Below are positions 23,019 through 34,344 of a DNA stretch of 64,000 nucleotides, piece after piece. Origin of the DNA: Pyronema omphalodes (Eukaryota > Ascomycota > Pezizomycetes > Pezizales > Pyronemataceae); contig JAJJXM010000105.1 in assembly GCA_024516155.1 (NCBI GenBank), positions 1-64,000 of the forward strand, read 5' to 3'. The translations under genes were made by a program, and so were the position numbers. The notes beneath the pieces are model-generated. The model made no database searches, was not told the origin of the DNA, and was given only the letters and a program-made list of their open reading frames with translations. Within the stretch, counting starts at the first letter, position 1. Every line of letters begins with the position of its first letter.

Positions 23019-25019
23019 ATGAATCAACATCCGATATACTCCGCGTTAGCCTCGATCCTGGGAGTCATCCTGATACTCTCATCCATTGCGGCAGCACAAG
23101 GTGGATCAACTGAAGAAGACACCATTGTTTTCGTCAACATTACACATACCGACACGGCCATCGGTCGTATAACATTCGCAGCCGAGCCCCGTGGCCGAGG
23201 AACAATTGGAATTCTTCTCAGTTGTACTATTACGTTTGCGTTCTGTATCTGGACAGTCGTACATCCAAATGTCATTGCAGATTCAACATTATGGTCGAGG
23301 ATAGTCTACAAAGGTATATTGATGGTTATCGCGGCTATCAACCCGGAGGGAGTCGTCATTAGTGCTTATGGCCAGTGGAGGGACGCCCGGAGATTGAACA
23401 AAGAGATTGAGGAGTATTTCGCGAAACTTCCAGCTACAGACAACGGGGACCGGTCAGTCAAAGCGGCAAAGAAATTACGTAAGAAGAGCCGAGAATGGTT
23501 GGGGATGGACGGTGCGTTCTTTGTCGTCATGGGAGGCTTTGTAATCGATACATCTAAGTGCACATCAAACGAGAATGTTGCAATAAGCGCTATGAAGAAG
23601 TGTTTCGACGTAAAACCAAGAAAGAAGGATTCCAAGTTTACAGCAACCCTTACTCCTGTTGGCTTCCTTCGATATCTACAGGAGGGATACTTCGATATCG
23701 ATGACCCACCATTTCAGAGGAGTCAAATCGCAGATAAAGGTAAAGCAAGTAACATTGCAAAGGTTTTATCGGCATCACAAGCTGCATGGCTGTTGCTTCA
23801 ATCCGCAGCGAGATGGGCCGCTGGTCTCAAATTGAGGTAAAATAAGAGGCCGCCACTTTCTAAAAGCTTATCAAAGCTGACTGAAAATAGTTTACTGGAG
23901 ATTCATATTATCATTCAAGTCTTCTGTACAGCCCTAATTTTTTACTTCTGGTGGCACAAACCGCTCGACGTGAACGAACCAATCTCTATTTATTTGAAGA
24001 AGAAAGTTGGAAACACGGACAAAACGTTCAAACCAATCGAGGAGATTGAGAATTTTTATAGTACCGACGAAGCCCAGAAGGTCCTCTTAGATATGGAGAA
24101 CGTCGATATCGGATACGAACCTGCACCGCAATATGCCGATGAGATCCAAGACGAAGAATCGGCGATAGAGACACCGGCACAACAGGTAGACACCACGGTG
24201 CAGCCAATACAAGAAACATCTCATCTACTTCAACGCTCAGCAGACTCACCTTCCGATACCCCACATGACTCATCTTCCGAAACAGAGGTGTCATCTTTAG
24301 ATAGACCACAATCATCACTCCATATACCAAACGAACGGCCGCGAGAGCCTGTACCATTTCATCTTAGGAACTGGAAGCCCATTCATCCTCTACGACGTCC
24401 TTACACCATTACGCGAAGACCAAGTCCTACTGGCATCAAAGCCAGGGCTCTCCATGACATCGTTTTCTACGTAACCGGCGGGACAATAACCGAATATTCA
24501 ACCGATAAGTCAGGCAAACGCAGTGGCAGCACCCGTCGAATGTTTATGGAGGGAGCATTCGTCGGAATCATCGCCGGACTCCACGCATTAGCCTGGAACG
24601 TCTACTTCCCCACGGAGTACGAACGCATAGCCTGGCGATTCTCCTGTATTGGCATGTTCGCATTTCCTCTTCTGCCAATTGTCATAGCTTCATTTGCATC
24701 ATACCACGACGATCTGGCGAAGATACTTTGGTTTATTCATCTAGCTCAGTATAATCGTTTCGAGTGGACAATGCACCAAATACTATCCATTTATGAGATT
24801 GCTGATGCTCAGAGGAACAACGTAAAGACTGGAACAAAACGCAAAGGACTATTCATTCTAAACTTACATATCGTACTCATAGTCTTTGCTCTGCTCATGT
24901 TACTTGGGTACTTAATTTGTATCCTTCTGATTACTATCGAATCTTATGCTAGCATACGGGACCCGCCAAAAACTACGTTCATTACACCAAGGTGGACCGA
25001 TTATTGGCCCCATTTGTAA
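23019..25019 (+). CDS. Uncharacterised fungal multi-pass membrane protein (648 aa), 2 exons
   Basis: Exons 23019-23836 and 23891-25019, joined by a 54-nt intron (GTAAAA...AAAATAG, branch region GCTGACTG), restore the phrase AAGLKLSLLEIHIIIQVFC. Start is the ATG at 23019, followed by a signal-peptide-like SALASILGVILILSSIAAAQ. Then come hydrophobic segments GILLSCTITFAFCIWTVVHP, a paired segment around ILMVIAAINPEGVV, the LLLQSAARWAAGLKLSLLE region, VLIFYFWWHKPLDV-like, a 100-residue acidic/Ser-rich loop (about residues 320-430), and four further membrane segments to the end. The signature (LQ.AAR.AAGL.L.LLE.H...Q...C and FWWHKPLDV) is shared by a large family of fungal membrane proteins of unknown function; that is from memory of the family, with no search made. 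No substrate is assigned. Confidence 0.85.
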
Positions 25020-26240
25020 AGTTTTGTATTTCAAGCGCTTGTTTTATCTATTCTTACGTTAGAATATCACCACTTTGTATTTATACTGGTGGTTAACCTT
25101 GCTTTCACAGGTTTCTTCGTCAGAGATGTTACTTTGAACTACGAGCGGGTGATAGTCCATGCCGTCAAAGATTCCATTCGAGGCGGCGACGAGAAGAGAG
25201 AGCGGAGAGAGGTGAGGACGGAAGGGAGAAGGATGACAGGGGCCAGAGGACAAAAGCAGAACTGGGGAGAGGAATTGAAGACGGGAAGGGTGGGACGAAG
25301 GGCATGATAGAGTGATGGAGATGAGAATCGGGAGAGATTAGCGAGGAGGTCGGAGACTTTCTTTTTCTTTTTCTTTTTCTTTTTCTTTTTCTTTTTCTTT
25401 TTCTTTTTCTTTTCTTTTTCTTTTTCTTTTTCTTTTTCTTTTCTTTTCTTTTTCTTTCTCTTCTTTTCTCTTCTTTTCTCTTCTTTTCTCTTCTTTTCTC
25501 TTCTTTTCTCTTCTTTTCTCTTCTTTTCTCTTCTTTTCTCTTCTTTTCTCTTCTTTTCTCTTCTTTTCTCTTCTTTTCTCTTCTTTCTCTTCTTTTCTCT
25601 TCTTTTCTCTTCTTTTCTCTTCTTTGTTTTATTTTGTTATTTTTTTTCTATAATGTTTTTTCTTTACTGTTTTTTTGGGAAGATTATGCACGGAGCAAAA
25701 AAAAAAGAAAAAAAGGGGAGGGTAGGGAAAGAGGAAGGGAGGAGGATAGGGTAGAACGTCCCAGCGTGGAGGCTCCCAGGCAAACATGGCTCCAGGAATA
25801 TACAACGCTTCAGAAAGGAAGCCGCAGAAACCCGGGGAAAAAGAACCCTGTACACATACACACACGGAATGAGCAAGAAGAATGGGAAGAAGGGGGAGGA
25901 GCGTAGATAGATTTATTCCCAGATTCCGCCACAATCTTAGGGTTCCATGCAAGTATTTCCCAGTGAAAAAATAAAAGAAAAAATGAAAACATAAATAACA
26001 AAGATTCCATTCCGTATAAACTAACCGAGCACTAAGGAAGCAACAGTTTTCTGAAGTCACCAGCATCACACTACATGTGGCTCTAAGCCGAGGGTGTTTC
26101 GTATAGTCGCCATAAGAAATGACAGGTTGGGAATATGCATGTATATGTATATATTCCTGAACGCTGGAAACGCTACAGGTTATGAGCTAATATTTCATGA
26201 CTAGGCATTCGGAATTTCTTATATGTTGTTTTACGATTAC
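25020..26240. other. Intergenic region with a long pyrimidine repeat
   Basis: Downstream of the membrane-protein gene. A long homopyrimidine array (25358-25625) dominates. It is followed by purine-rich sequence at 25695-25760, so the two could form a large imperfect stem. No gene supported; frames here are driven by base composition. Confidence 0.6.
25358..25625. repeat. Pyrimidine tract: (TTTTTC)n then 10-bp TTTTCTCTTC array
   Basis: About 14 hexamers of TTTTTC with one-base slips, then about 17 copies of the 10-mer TTTTCTCTTC. The whole 268 bp is C/T only on the plus strand, a classic triplex-forming (H-DNA) composition. Confidence 0.96.
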
Positions 26241-26460
26241 TTTTAATTTTATTTTATTTTATTATCTCATACGCGTTTGCAACCCTAAGTTTATGGCGAG
26301 TGTTACTATTATGGTAAATTGTCTATCACTGGTTCTCCCTGGTGATAGCTGGGTACGGCCCAGACCGTTCTTGCGTGCTTGAGGTTGTAGCCTTCTCTTG
26401 TCTTCCGTATTTCATTTCTTGTCTTTTCTCGTCGTTTTGTCCATGAGCCTTGTGTGCTCC
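26241..26460 (-). mobile_element. Short non-LTR retroelement copy A (about 220 bp, diverged)
   Basis: Minus-strand copy of the same family as 19336-19551. It carries GAGCACACAAGGCTC near the 5' end and CATAAACTTAGGGTT near the 3' end, and ends in an AAAAT-type tail (26241-26265 on the plus strand as TTTTA repeats). It also shares GGCTACAACC and CGGTCTGGGCCG with copies D and B. It is the most diverged copy, and no convincing target-site duplication remains. Exact ends are approximate. It lies about 200 bp from tRNA-Ser. Confidence 0.78.
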
Positions 26461-26649
26461 TCAATTTACTTCTAAGTTCCTAGGTAAGATTCACTTTGAC
26501 TTCAGAGCATCGACGTCTTCGAAATCATGATACAGAAGGTGAACAGGTGAACAGGTGAAGAAACTCGGGGGAGCGAATATAAGACCCCTGATAACCCATA
26601 GAAGCTAAGATAGCGCACCACGCACCATGCACCATGCACAATGAAGAAG

Positions 26650-26654
26650 AAAAA
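26650..26654 (-). terminator. Pol III terminator of tRNA-Ser
   Basis: Run of five T on the minus strand, beginning 7 nt after the tRNA 3' end. Confidence 0.75.
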
Positions 26655-26660
26655 GAATGA

Positions 26661-26741
26661 CGACGTCGACAGGACTCGAACCTGCGCACGCGAACGTAAG
26701 AGATTTCTAATCTCTCTCCTTAACCACTCGGACACAACGCC
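26661..26741 (-). tRNA. tRNA-Ser(AGA)
   Basis: The minus strand folds into a type II tRNA: acceptor GGCGTTG pairs with CGACGTC (two G-U pairs), discriminator G, D-arm TCCGAGTGGTTAAGGA, anticodon stem AGAGA/TCTCT enclosing loop TTAGAAA with anticodon AGA, a long variable arm typical of serine tRNAs, and T-loop GGTTCGAGTCC. No intron. A T5 pol III terminator follows on the minus strand (26654-26650). Serine codons UCU (and UCC by inosine) are read. Confidence 0.95.
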
Positions 26742-27603
26742 TTTTCATGCTGCCGATTGTACCATAGCGTTTGTGATATCAATATTGGAATTGTATGTAG
26801 AGGGCTCAGGGATCGTTGGTTGAGTCTTGCAGGAGTCGGTGATTGGGGAATGGTTTATGAATGAAGGAGGGTTGAACTTATTTTATGTAGCGGTATGTAT
26901 GCAGCGGTTAAATTATGGGTCTAGATTTAAACGAGATATAGTCTTTCTCCAGCTTACGGTCTTTTGTTTTTGGGGGGGTTTGGATTTTACGAAGAGTATT
27001 ATTTGAGGGTATTGATGTACACCATATCGGTTGTAGGTATTGTTGTAACGAGGAGTTTTTAGTCAAGGGGTGCAGAAGAAGTCTAATATAGACATACCTC
27101 GATCGGTAATTGATGGGTAGGGTTGAGGAGTATGTAGGGTTCATTAGATTCTTACCCCTCGTTATCATTCCTCAAAGTGCATTGACATGAATACATCTGA
27201 TAGTGCAACTACTACAGTGCAAAGAAGTGCATAGATACCAGAATTATAACAGCCGGGCTGAACCCCTTGCTCGGAAGATTCCAGCTCCTGGCATTTTTTT
27301 GCTGTGGAATGTAGAACTCCTGGCAACGTGTCTTTGATGCGAGGAAACCTCAGGAGTTCCCGGAATTTCGGCATTCCATTACATCTTGGTATTACTTCCT
27401 GAAATATTGAAGGAAGGGGGTGTATACACCGATGGTTTAAGTATCCCACCTTTTCTCGGTTCTATATCCATCATCCAGCTTGTTTACAGTTCGTCTATCC
27501 AACAGTTCATCCATCCAGCAGTTCAATAATCCAACATTTCTACCGCTTCACATCTCATCAGCCTCCAATCTTCTCCAAACTTCTCCAAACTTCATCTCCC
27601 AAA
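26742..27603. other. Intergenic region between tRNA-Ser and the secreted-protein gene
   Basis: No gene seen. The last 130 bp are CT-rich with repeated CATCCAGCAGTTCA / CCAACAGTTCATCCA phrases (27475-27540) and ACTTCTCCAA doublets (27570-27590), consistent with a 5' leader of the gene starting at 27604. Confidence 0.55.
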
Positions 27604-28098
27604 ATGCAAACCACCATATTCGCACTCCTCCCCCTCCTCCTCGCAGTATCTGCGCTCCCCGCGGCTCCTTCCACAGACATCCCCAGGGTTCACGCACCAG
27701 TCTCCAGCCACAGCGCCTCCAGCAGTTCCGACACCATGCCGAATTCCGAAGTTATGCTCGCCTTCATGAGCAATCCCTTCCCACTCCTAACCACCCAGCA
27801 AATCCAGCGGTTAAACGAAGTCAACGGAGCAAGTCGATCCAGCCGAGTACAAGATTCCCGAATTTCCAATATCCCCGACTGTCCTGCATGTTCTACATTT
27901 TCCGCTTCTGATGTTAGGAGGGCTAGTAGTGAGCTTCAGAAGATGGCACATTGGACGGATAGGTTTTGTGCTCAGAGGGATGTTAATGATCGGGTTGTTG
28001 ATGAAAGATGTAAAGGATGGAAGGAAACGACTATGAAGCAGGGGGAAAATACTGTGTTTAGGTGGTCGGGTTGTCCGGGGTTTGCGTGGTTTTGTTAG
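27604..28098 (+). CDS. Small secreted protein with six cysteines (164 aa)
   Basis: Intronless frame with an ATG in a good context (AAAATG). Residues 1-17 form a clear signal peptide (MQTTIFALLPLLLAVSA), probably cleaved before LPAAPS. A Ser-rich linker (about 20-48) is followed by a mature domain with exactly six cysteines (93, 96, 122, 136, 157, 164), the last being the C-terminal residue, which would allow three disulfides. No CFEM, hydrophobin or enzyme motif is recognised. In size, secretion signal and Cys content it fits the broad class of fungal small secreted / effector-like proteins; no host role can be inferred. It stands alone, about 0.9 kb from tRNA-Ser. Confidence 0.78.
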   Translation: MQTTIFALLPLLLAVSALPAAPSTDIPRVHAPVSSHSASSSSDTMPNSEVMLAFMSNPFPLLTTQQIQRLNEVNGASRSSRVQDSRISNIPDCPACSTFSASDVRRASSELQKMAHWTDRFCAQRDVNDRVVDERCKGWKETTMKQGENTVFRWSGCPGFAWFC

Positions 28099-30196
28099 GA
28101 GATTGAGGGTTTGGTGATGTGCTTGGGAAGATTTGTGGGAGGAACAGGGTTTTGGTGAATTGGTAGAGAGGATGTATTTTATAATAATTGATGTTTTGGA
28201 ATCTATGGGCGGGAAATGGGAATTGTTTTCCTTTTCTTTTTGAAAAATTGAAAAAGTGCTGAGAATTCAGTGGGTGTGGATACCGAGTGATTGAAAGTGA
28301 GTCGGGACGAAAAACTACACCTCATACAACGAACCAGTGCCGTCTTTCAGTACACCAGTTCTGATTCTTAGGTCGTACATTTGGCAGATTGTGTTTGAAT
28401 TTGAGAAAGGAGATAAGACTAAGAAAGATCAGGACCGGCTCTGTGCCCCTTACTGGGCTTTATAAGTTTTTACAGTGCGTGACAGAATTTCCTGACGGTT
28501 TATTCAGGGCTGGTTCACTTTTAGCGATTACCTAACGCATAGCTAAAGAATATTATAATTCTGATAAAGCTTACGGATTCTATGAGTCATGTTCATGAGT
28601 GTCCACAGCCCACTCCATTTTCACCGGGACATGCGAGATAACACCGCTTAGTATTTTGGTGGAGATAGCCTGAGTAAATGGTGGCCGTACGTTGAAACCA
28701 CCGCATCTTCATCAGTCATGAAAACAAAGTCCTGAATTGAGAAGTTTAATTCTTAGCCGGTTTAATTTCTTATCGATAGTGAAGTATTTCTCGTCAATGT
28801 ATACAAGCATGAGCGCCAGAGATCCTCATGGGATCATGATACTGCGGCAATATCGCCTTCCATCGCCTTTCATTGCCTTTGCTCTCGATAAATGCCAGAT
28901 GAAATGCAGTGCCGAATATTCGACTAATCGGAAAAGATTCCGAACCTCGTCCGCGGAGAGAGCCCGTTAATTTTACACGGTCAAGAATCTTGCGTTAGCA
29001 GGTGGCTTCCTCATGGGTTAGTCGTGCAGTTCCAGTGCAATTTGAATAAGCACGTTGTCGTCATGATGGACTTGGCTTGTGAGACGTCAACCAATGACTT
29101 CAAAGATGGCCATACGAAAGAGATTATGTAAAAACCTTTCGCACTGCGGGTTCCGCTGTTATTTACTCCAAATTATTTGATACCGAGTACTCCCGCTTAA
29201 TCCGAAACAACACTACTACCAGGCTTCTAGCTCCTACCATAAACTATCAACTTCAGCTCTCTGATGTTGATTTTACGTTATCGCCCCCGCAATATTTATC
29301 AAATACTAATCAATCTCTCGCATTCGTTACACACGCTGTCTCAGAATTAGGGTTGCAAAATGCTTAGGGCTTAGCATTTGTCCCGACCTCACTACTTTGG
29401 CGTTGCAGGACTCGGCGAGAGGCCCCGGCGTCGCCTGCGGACATTGCACCGCCACCATAGCGCGCCACTAATTTTAGCCAGGCACCTCTCTTTAACCGAG
29501 ATCACCTCCTTTGAGGTTTCCAATACCGGTGGTTCGCATCGACAAGGTGAGCGCAGAGAGAGAGAGCGACAAAAATCGGACAACTTTTAAATTCGAATTG
29601 TTGTGAATTTTAGCGGAATTCCGGTGGCGAACGTGTGTGTGTGTTTGCAAAAATTTGTTTTGCTGCATGCCGGTCTTGCTGCCTAGCATATCTTGGGGTG
29701 TTCCCCTAAAAAACAAGCATTTCCAACCATGCCCTGCAATAGGCGGCATGCGTCGCTCCTGCTTCAAATGGTGTTGCAGAGCTGAACCACACAGCGACGG
29801 AACCACTTACACCATGTAAAAGCACAGTCAGATCATCGCGCCCGACCTCGAAAACAAACATGCACCGACGGACCAATTCGGCTTTGCGGGCTTTACAAAC
29901 TCGATAACAGTCCACAGTGCTACAGATACCCAAGACGTCAAAACACACCAAGCTGGCTCGAGCTTCATCGATTCTCCTGACAACTCCTTACTTTGCAGCT
30001 CTGCCGATCTCATTGCATCTACGCCATACCAACTCCTGGATTCGTCCTTCCATCTCTTGACCTGACGACGTTCTACACCACAGCCAGAAAGCCAGGCACG
30101 AAAACGGAACAGCCTCCCTCAACCACGCTCAGCAATTTCACTTGAACGAAAGTGAGAAGTAACCCGATACATGCGCACGTTCCCATAAGCGTCAAG
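28099..30196. other. Intergenic region before the CorA-type gene
   Basis: About 2.1 kb without a supportable gene; open frames are below 80-110 codons with no domain. No prominent tandem repeat. The final 200-300 bp are the probable leader of the CorA-type gene. Confidence 0.5.
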
Positions 30197-32120
30197 ATGT
30201 CCTCCCCACCACTCGAAGAGGGCGACGTTATTCCTCCTACTCGACCACAACGCCACCCGCGAAACCTAAGTGTAGACACCATCGACACATCTTCTTTGGC
30301 CGGTCGAAGGTCTCCTCGCCCACGATGCGGTTCCGTTTCTACCATTGCTACTATACCCGAGAATGAGATTATGTCACCTACCTCGGCGGGCCGTCCATCG
30401 AGCCAGTTTAGACTCCGAAGAGCCCCAACGGCCTCGAAGGATTACAAGATACAATCTGCTGGGCTGGACCCGGGGTTGGATCCAGAAGTAGGACCAATTA
30501 GTTCGGAATATGAAAGCTTGCATACGGAATGTCAAATTACTGTAGTGGAATTCAATGAAGAACAAATCGTACAACAAGATTTTTTCAATGAGGGGTTGAA
30601 GGAGTTTTTGGATAAGCCACGAGAGGATTGGGTTAAGGTTAGGTGGATCAATTGTAATGGACTCAGCTGGGATATTATTCAGCAGCTGACGAGACATTAT
30701 AATTTCCATTCACTGGGTATGTATTCTCTCGAATTTCGAGTTCGGCCCAGTTGTGGATATTAGTGACAGACTGTTGATGAAGAGAATAGCACTCGAGGAT
30801 TTGTTAGCAAAACATGACAACAACCGCCCCAAGTGTGACTGGTACTCCGACCACGCATTCGGTACGTTCAATTAAGCTTTTCCGCCTTTCCTATTTCGAT
30901 TACTCAACCCCCACTTGGCGTCTTATGTCCAGCGACTTAGTGCCTACCTCATGATTTGTGAACATGAATATGTATATGCCGGTATGCAACAAAGCTAATA
31001 ACTCATCATTATAGTTATCCTTCCGCTTCTCAAGCTTCTCGACGGTACCGCGCCAGACTTTGCACACCAAGGCGACCCCTCTTTCTCGCAACACATTCCT
31101 CTCTGGAAAAAGCTCCTCTTCGGTGCTCGCCAACCCAAACGCAGACCCGATCCAGAATCCGTGGAACCAGAAATCCCCCAGTTCGACAACTCTCGCAATC
31201 GAGTTCGCACTTTACAATCTGCCTACGGAGGTCCTAACGCCGAGAGAATTGCATACATGGAAGCCCACTCATCCCTTACACCGCTCGACAAGATAGTTCA
31301 CGTAGAACAGGTGTCTATCTTTTTAACATGTGAGGGGACGGTAGTATCATTTTTCGAAATCTCCGGGGACGACATCGAACCACCTATCCTAGCTCGTTTA
31401 AACTCCGACAAAACTCTCCTGAGAACATCCTCGGATCCATCAATGATGCTACAGGCGATTATTGACGGAATTGTGGATTTAAGTTTCCCTGTGGTATCCG
31501 CATACCAAGACACCATAGCGGAATTGGAGCTAAACGTCTTAACTGATCCAAACGTCGAGCAATCACAAAACCTTTATATTCTAACCAGTGAACTCTCGCT
31601 TTTGAAGTCAACAATTGCACCCATCGCGGCTGTAGTAACCTCACTTCGAGACCACCGAAAGACATTACTCGCCCCCTCCGCCAAGCGTCCAAACGGGGTT
31701 GAAGTATCCGATATGACACGTACTTATCTTAACGACGTATTAGACCACGTTTTATTGATTCTAGACAACCTAGAAACCATGAAACGAGCTGCGGACAACA
31801 TGATTGATTTAATTTTCAACACAATTGGTAGTTTGCAAAACGAAACCATGAAACAGTTAACTACTATTACGATTTTTTTCTTACCGTTAACATTCTTGGC
31901 GGGATACTTTGGAATGAATTTTGCGGTTTTTCCAGGAGTTCAGGAAAATTCAGATCTTTACTTTTGGAAAATTGGAATTCCGTTGGTTGTGGTTACGTTG
32001 GCTTATTGTCTTCGAGAAGTCGTAGGAAAACAAGTGGTGAAGAAAGTCCAACGAAGAGCAATCAAAGTAGCCGGAAAAAGACGCCGAGGAAAAGGTGGCG
32101 GTAAAGGGAAGAAGGATTAG
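30197..32120 (+). CDS. CorA-type divalent metal (Mg2+) transporter, 3 exons
   Basis: Membrane channel of the CorA superfamily moving Mg2+ or related divalent cations. Exons 30197-30716, 30790-30861 and 31015-32120 give 565 residues. Introns of 73 and 153 nt (GTATGT...AATAG, GTACGT...TATAG) are needed to rebuild NFHSLALEDLLAKHD...CDWYSDHAFVILPLLKLLD, a phrase diagnostic of fungal CorA homologues. The N-terminus is Ser/Pro-rich; the cytosolic alpha/beta domain is followed by a long helix and two C-terminal membrane helices. The first ends in the hallmark YFGMNF (GMN motif) and the second is FWKIGIPLVVVTLAYCL. A basic tail (KRRRGKGGGKGKK) precedes TAG 32118-32120. An upstream GTG codon at 30152 is in frame, but the ATG at 30197 is chosen. 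The reading frame stays open after TAG for 128 codons (separate entry). Confidence 0.93.
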
Positions 32121-32507
32121 GACTCTTCTGAAGGTATAGAGCTCCAGGAAGGATCAATTTCTAGCGCCAGTGAAAGGATATGGAATGGAGTTTTTCACTG
32201 GGGCTTCGGAAGTAGTACCGGTAGTGATACAAGACGGAATACGGAAAGTGATACGGGAAGAGCAAGGAGTTGGAGTAGGAGTAAGTCGGGTGGCTCGGTG
32301 AGATCTGCTAGTATGTCAACTGCAAGTAGTAGGATTGGGGATACCGTAAGAAGCTCGGGAAGTACTGTGAGTATCTTGACAGAGATCACGGAGTATAGTG
32401 TGGGAATTACTGGCATGCATGAATTGGAGGATGAGCAGATTGTTGTGCCGGAAAGTACGGGGAGTGAGGATAGTGGAGCGATTACGGGGAGTGATGATGT
32501 TTTGTAA
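32121..32507 (+). other. In-frame extension downstream of the CorA-type stop codon
   Basis: Directly after TAG the same frame continues for 128 sense codons to TAA (32505-32507). The sequence begins DSSEGIELQEGSISS and is rich in Ser, Thr, Asp and Glu with SWSRSKSGGSVRS-type phrases, i.e. it looks like a genuine disordered phosphorylatable tail. No GT...AG intron with a branch site removes the TAG; the only in-phase candidate (54 nt ending at TTAG 32120) lacks a branch site. It may be a readthrough tail, a recent nonsense mutation, a sequence error, or chance. Confidence 0.5.
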
Positions 32508-33945
32508 TAGTGGTATGATATTTCTTGATCTTCAGGCAGGGAGCGGGGGGGGGGGGGGGGGGGGGGGGCAGGGTGTAGTTGGCGACAGGGGTGGGGCTTT
32601 TGTATCAGAATGTTTTGGGTTAGAAATTGGTTAGGAATGTTTTTGTTTTTGCGTTGTATGATGGATTTTCCTTTTTTTTTTTTTTACTACTGGGAATATT
32701 TGTAGGTAGGTAGGTAGAATAATGGTGAAATGTAGTGTAGTTGTCAAAAAAAAAAAAAAAAAAACCCCACCTTTTCAGGAGTTCGTTCGTAGGTTGGAAT
32801 AAGCGCGGCTGTGCTGGGAATCCTGAGGGGATCCAGTGGAGGACATACACAGCCGTTGCAGCCGCCGCGCTTACTCTTAATTCGACTACATGGTCCTAAG
32901 CGAGGTGTATTTTGCATGATATTTTTTTTTCCGGGGGGGGGGGGGGGGGGGATTTTTATCTACTATGTACATGTATCTACTGTCGTGAACATTTAGATAT
33001 TTTGGTAGAGGCATGATCATGCATAAATAATTTCTGGTATACGGGTTTTGTTGCAAGGGATTTGGAATGTTGATGGATACATATTTCAAGAATGGTATCG
33101 TGAACGTTGTGGACGTTGATGAATCTTGAGGAAGATTTTGGTATTGAGGTATGATGAAGGACCGCGGACACAGGACGAAGGTTTGATGTGAGGAAAAGCT
33201 TGGAGTCAAAGGAGAGGGATAGATGGAGGGGGAGATATGAATGCCGTAAAGAACTAGTATCTACAACCAACCACAAAAAGTGTGAAATTTCCCATGGGCC
33301 ATGGTCAGACGTAGGATGAGCTGGAACTTGGGGGGACAAAGAGAGAAAGACAGAGAGAGAGAAAGACAGAGAGAGAGAAAGACAGAGAGAGAGAAAGACA
33401 GAGAGAGAAAGATGGAAATGGAGACCTTAGTAATAGTGAGTGACGTTGGACAACGAGTAAAGATACCGTCGACAGAATAAACATAACGAGGAGATGTGCG
33501 CTGAGGCAACGTTAATATCCACCTCAAAAGTAGTCACAACACCGAGAATGCCTCAACAGGTACTCTTGTATGGAAAGAATATAAATTATATAAGGAGGGG
33601 AGGGTGCGCTTAGGTAATGGTCACCTTCATCAGCTGTCGTAAAGAGAAGATGACTGTACAAGCTGAAACTTCATCATGGTAGGTATGAATTATATTTCGG
33701 TTACACATTCATAACTAGGATAGTGCAGGTATGATGTACCAAGGCCGTGCTTTCGCTTGATCAGTAAGGGTTTTGTGAGATTGGGATACGTAGTCTTTTG
33801 AGATACGGTTAGTATGTTGATTATTTTCACGGGGTTATATATATATATGTTGTAGTTATTATAGACATCTCGTGGTTGTTATAGATATCTCATGAGCTAC
33901 ATCAGCTGATTTGACATTTATTAACAGGGTATAAGCTATAAATAA
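32508..33945. other. Intergenic region with homopolymer runs and a GA-rich repeat
   Basis: No gene seen. Contains a G-run of about 30 (32537-32567), an A-run (32745-32764), a TTTTTTTTCC-plus-G-run (32921-32951) and a purine repeat GAGAGAGAAAGACA of about 5 units (33338-33410). Confidence 0.7.
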
Positions 33946-33947
33946 TA

Positions 33948-34342
33948 CATTGGAGGACTTCCCCTCGCTCTATTAGAGCAGGAGTTCTATAGCTATAGAA
34001 CGTCAATAGAAAGGATGACTTCCCTTCAGTACGGCTCAACGTTTTATAGCTTTTAGCCCACTCGCTAGTGGCTAGATTACGGGTTAGCGCGGATGCTAAA
34101 CTGAAGTGCGGATGACACGCGTCTTAGCGCGTAAAATCTCTTCACGTCGCGTTTGTAGGGCCAAATGCATAGAAGCGAAGTGTTTCTATAGACCGTCAAT
34201 AGACAATTTCTATAGATAGGGGGGATCGACCCCCCCTATCTATGCGCCTGTTCTATAGAGCTATAGACACCCCGCTCTATTGGCCCAAAATGCAAAAAAT
34301 TGCTTCTATAGGGGTCCAATAGAGCGAGGGGAAGTCCTCCAC
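33948..34342. mobile_element. MITE with 24-bp terminal inverted repeats and TA target duplication
   Basis: The segment 33951-33974 is the perfect reverse complement of 34318-34341 (arms start TGGAGGACTTCCCC). TA dinucleotides flank the element at 33946-33947 and 34343-34344, with 1-3 bp of imperfect match between them and the arms. About 395 bp, no coding capacity. Inside are further hairpins: CTCTATTAGAG at the left arm, CTATAGCTATAG at about 33988, a GGGGGG/CCCCCC-centred palindrome at about 34215-34245, and a right-end hairpin pairing GCTCTATTGG with CCAATAGAGC. TA duplication and TIRs suggest mobilisation by a Tc1/mariner-type transposase; that is inference, and no transposase is present in the window. 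Confidence 0.82.
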
Positions 34343-34344
34343 TA

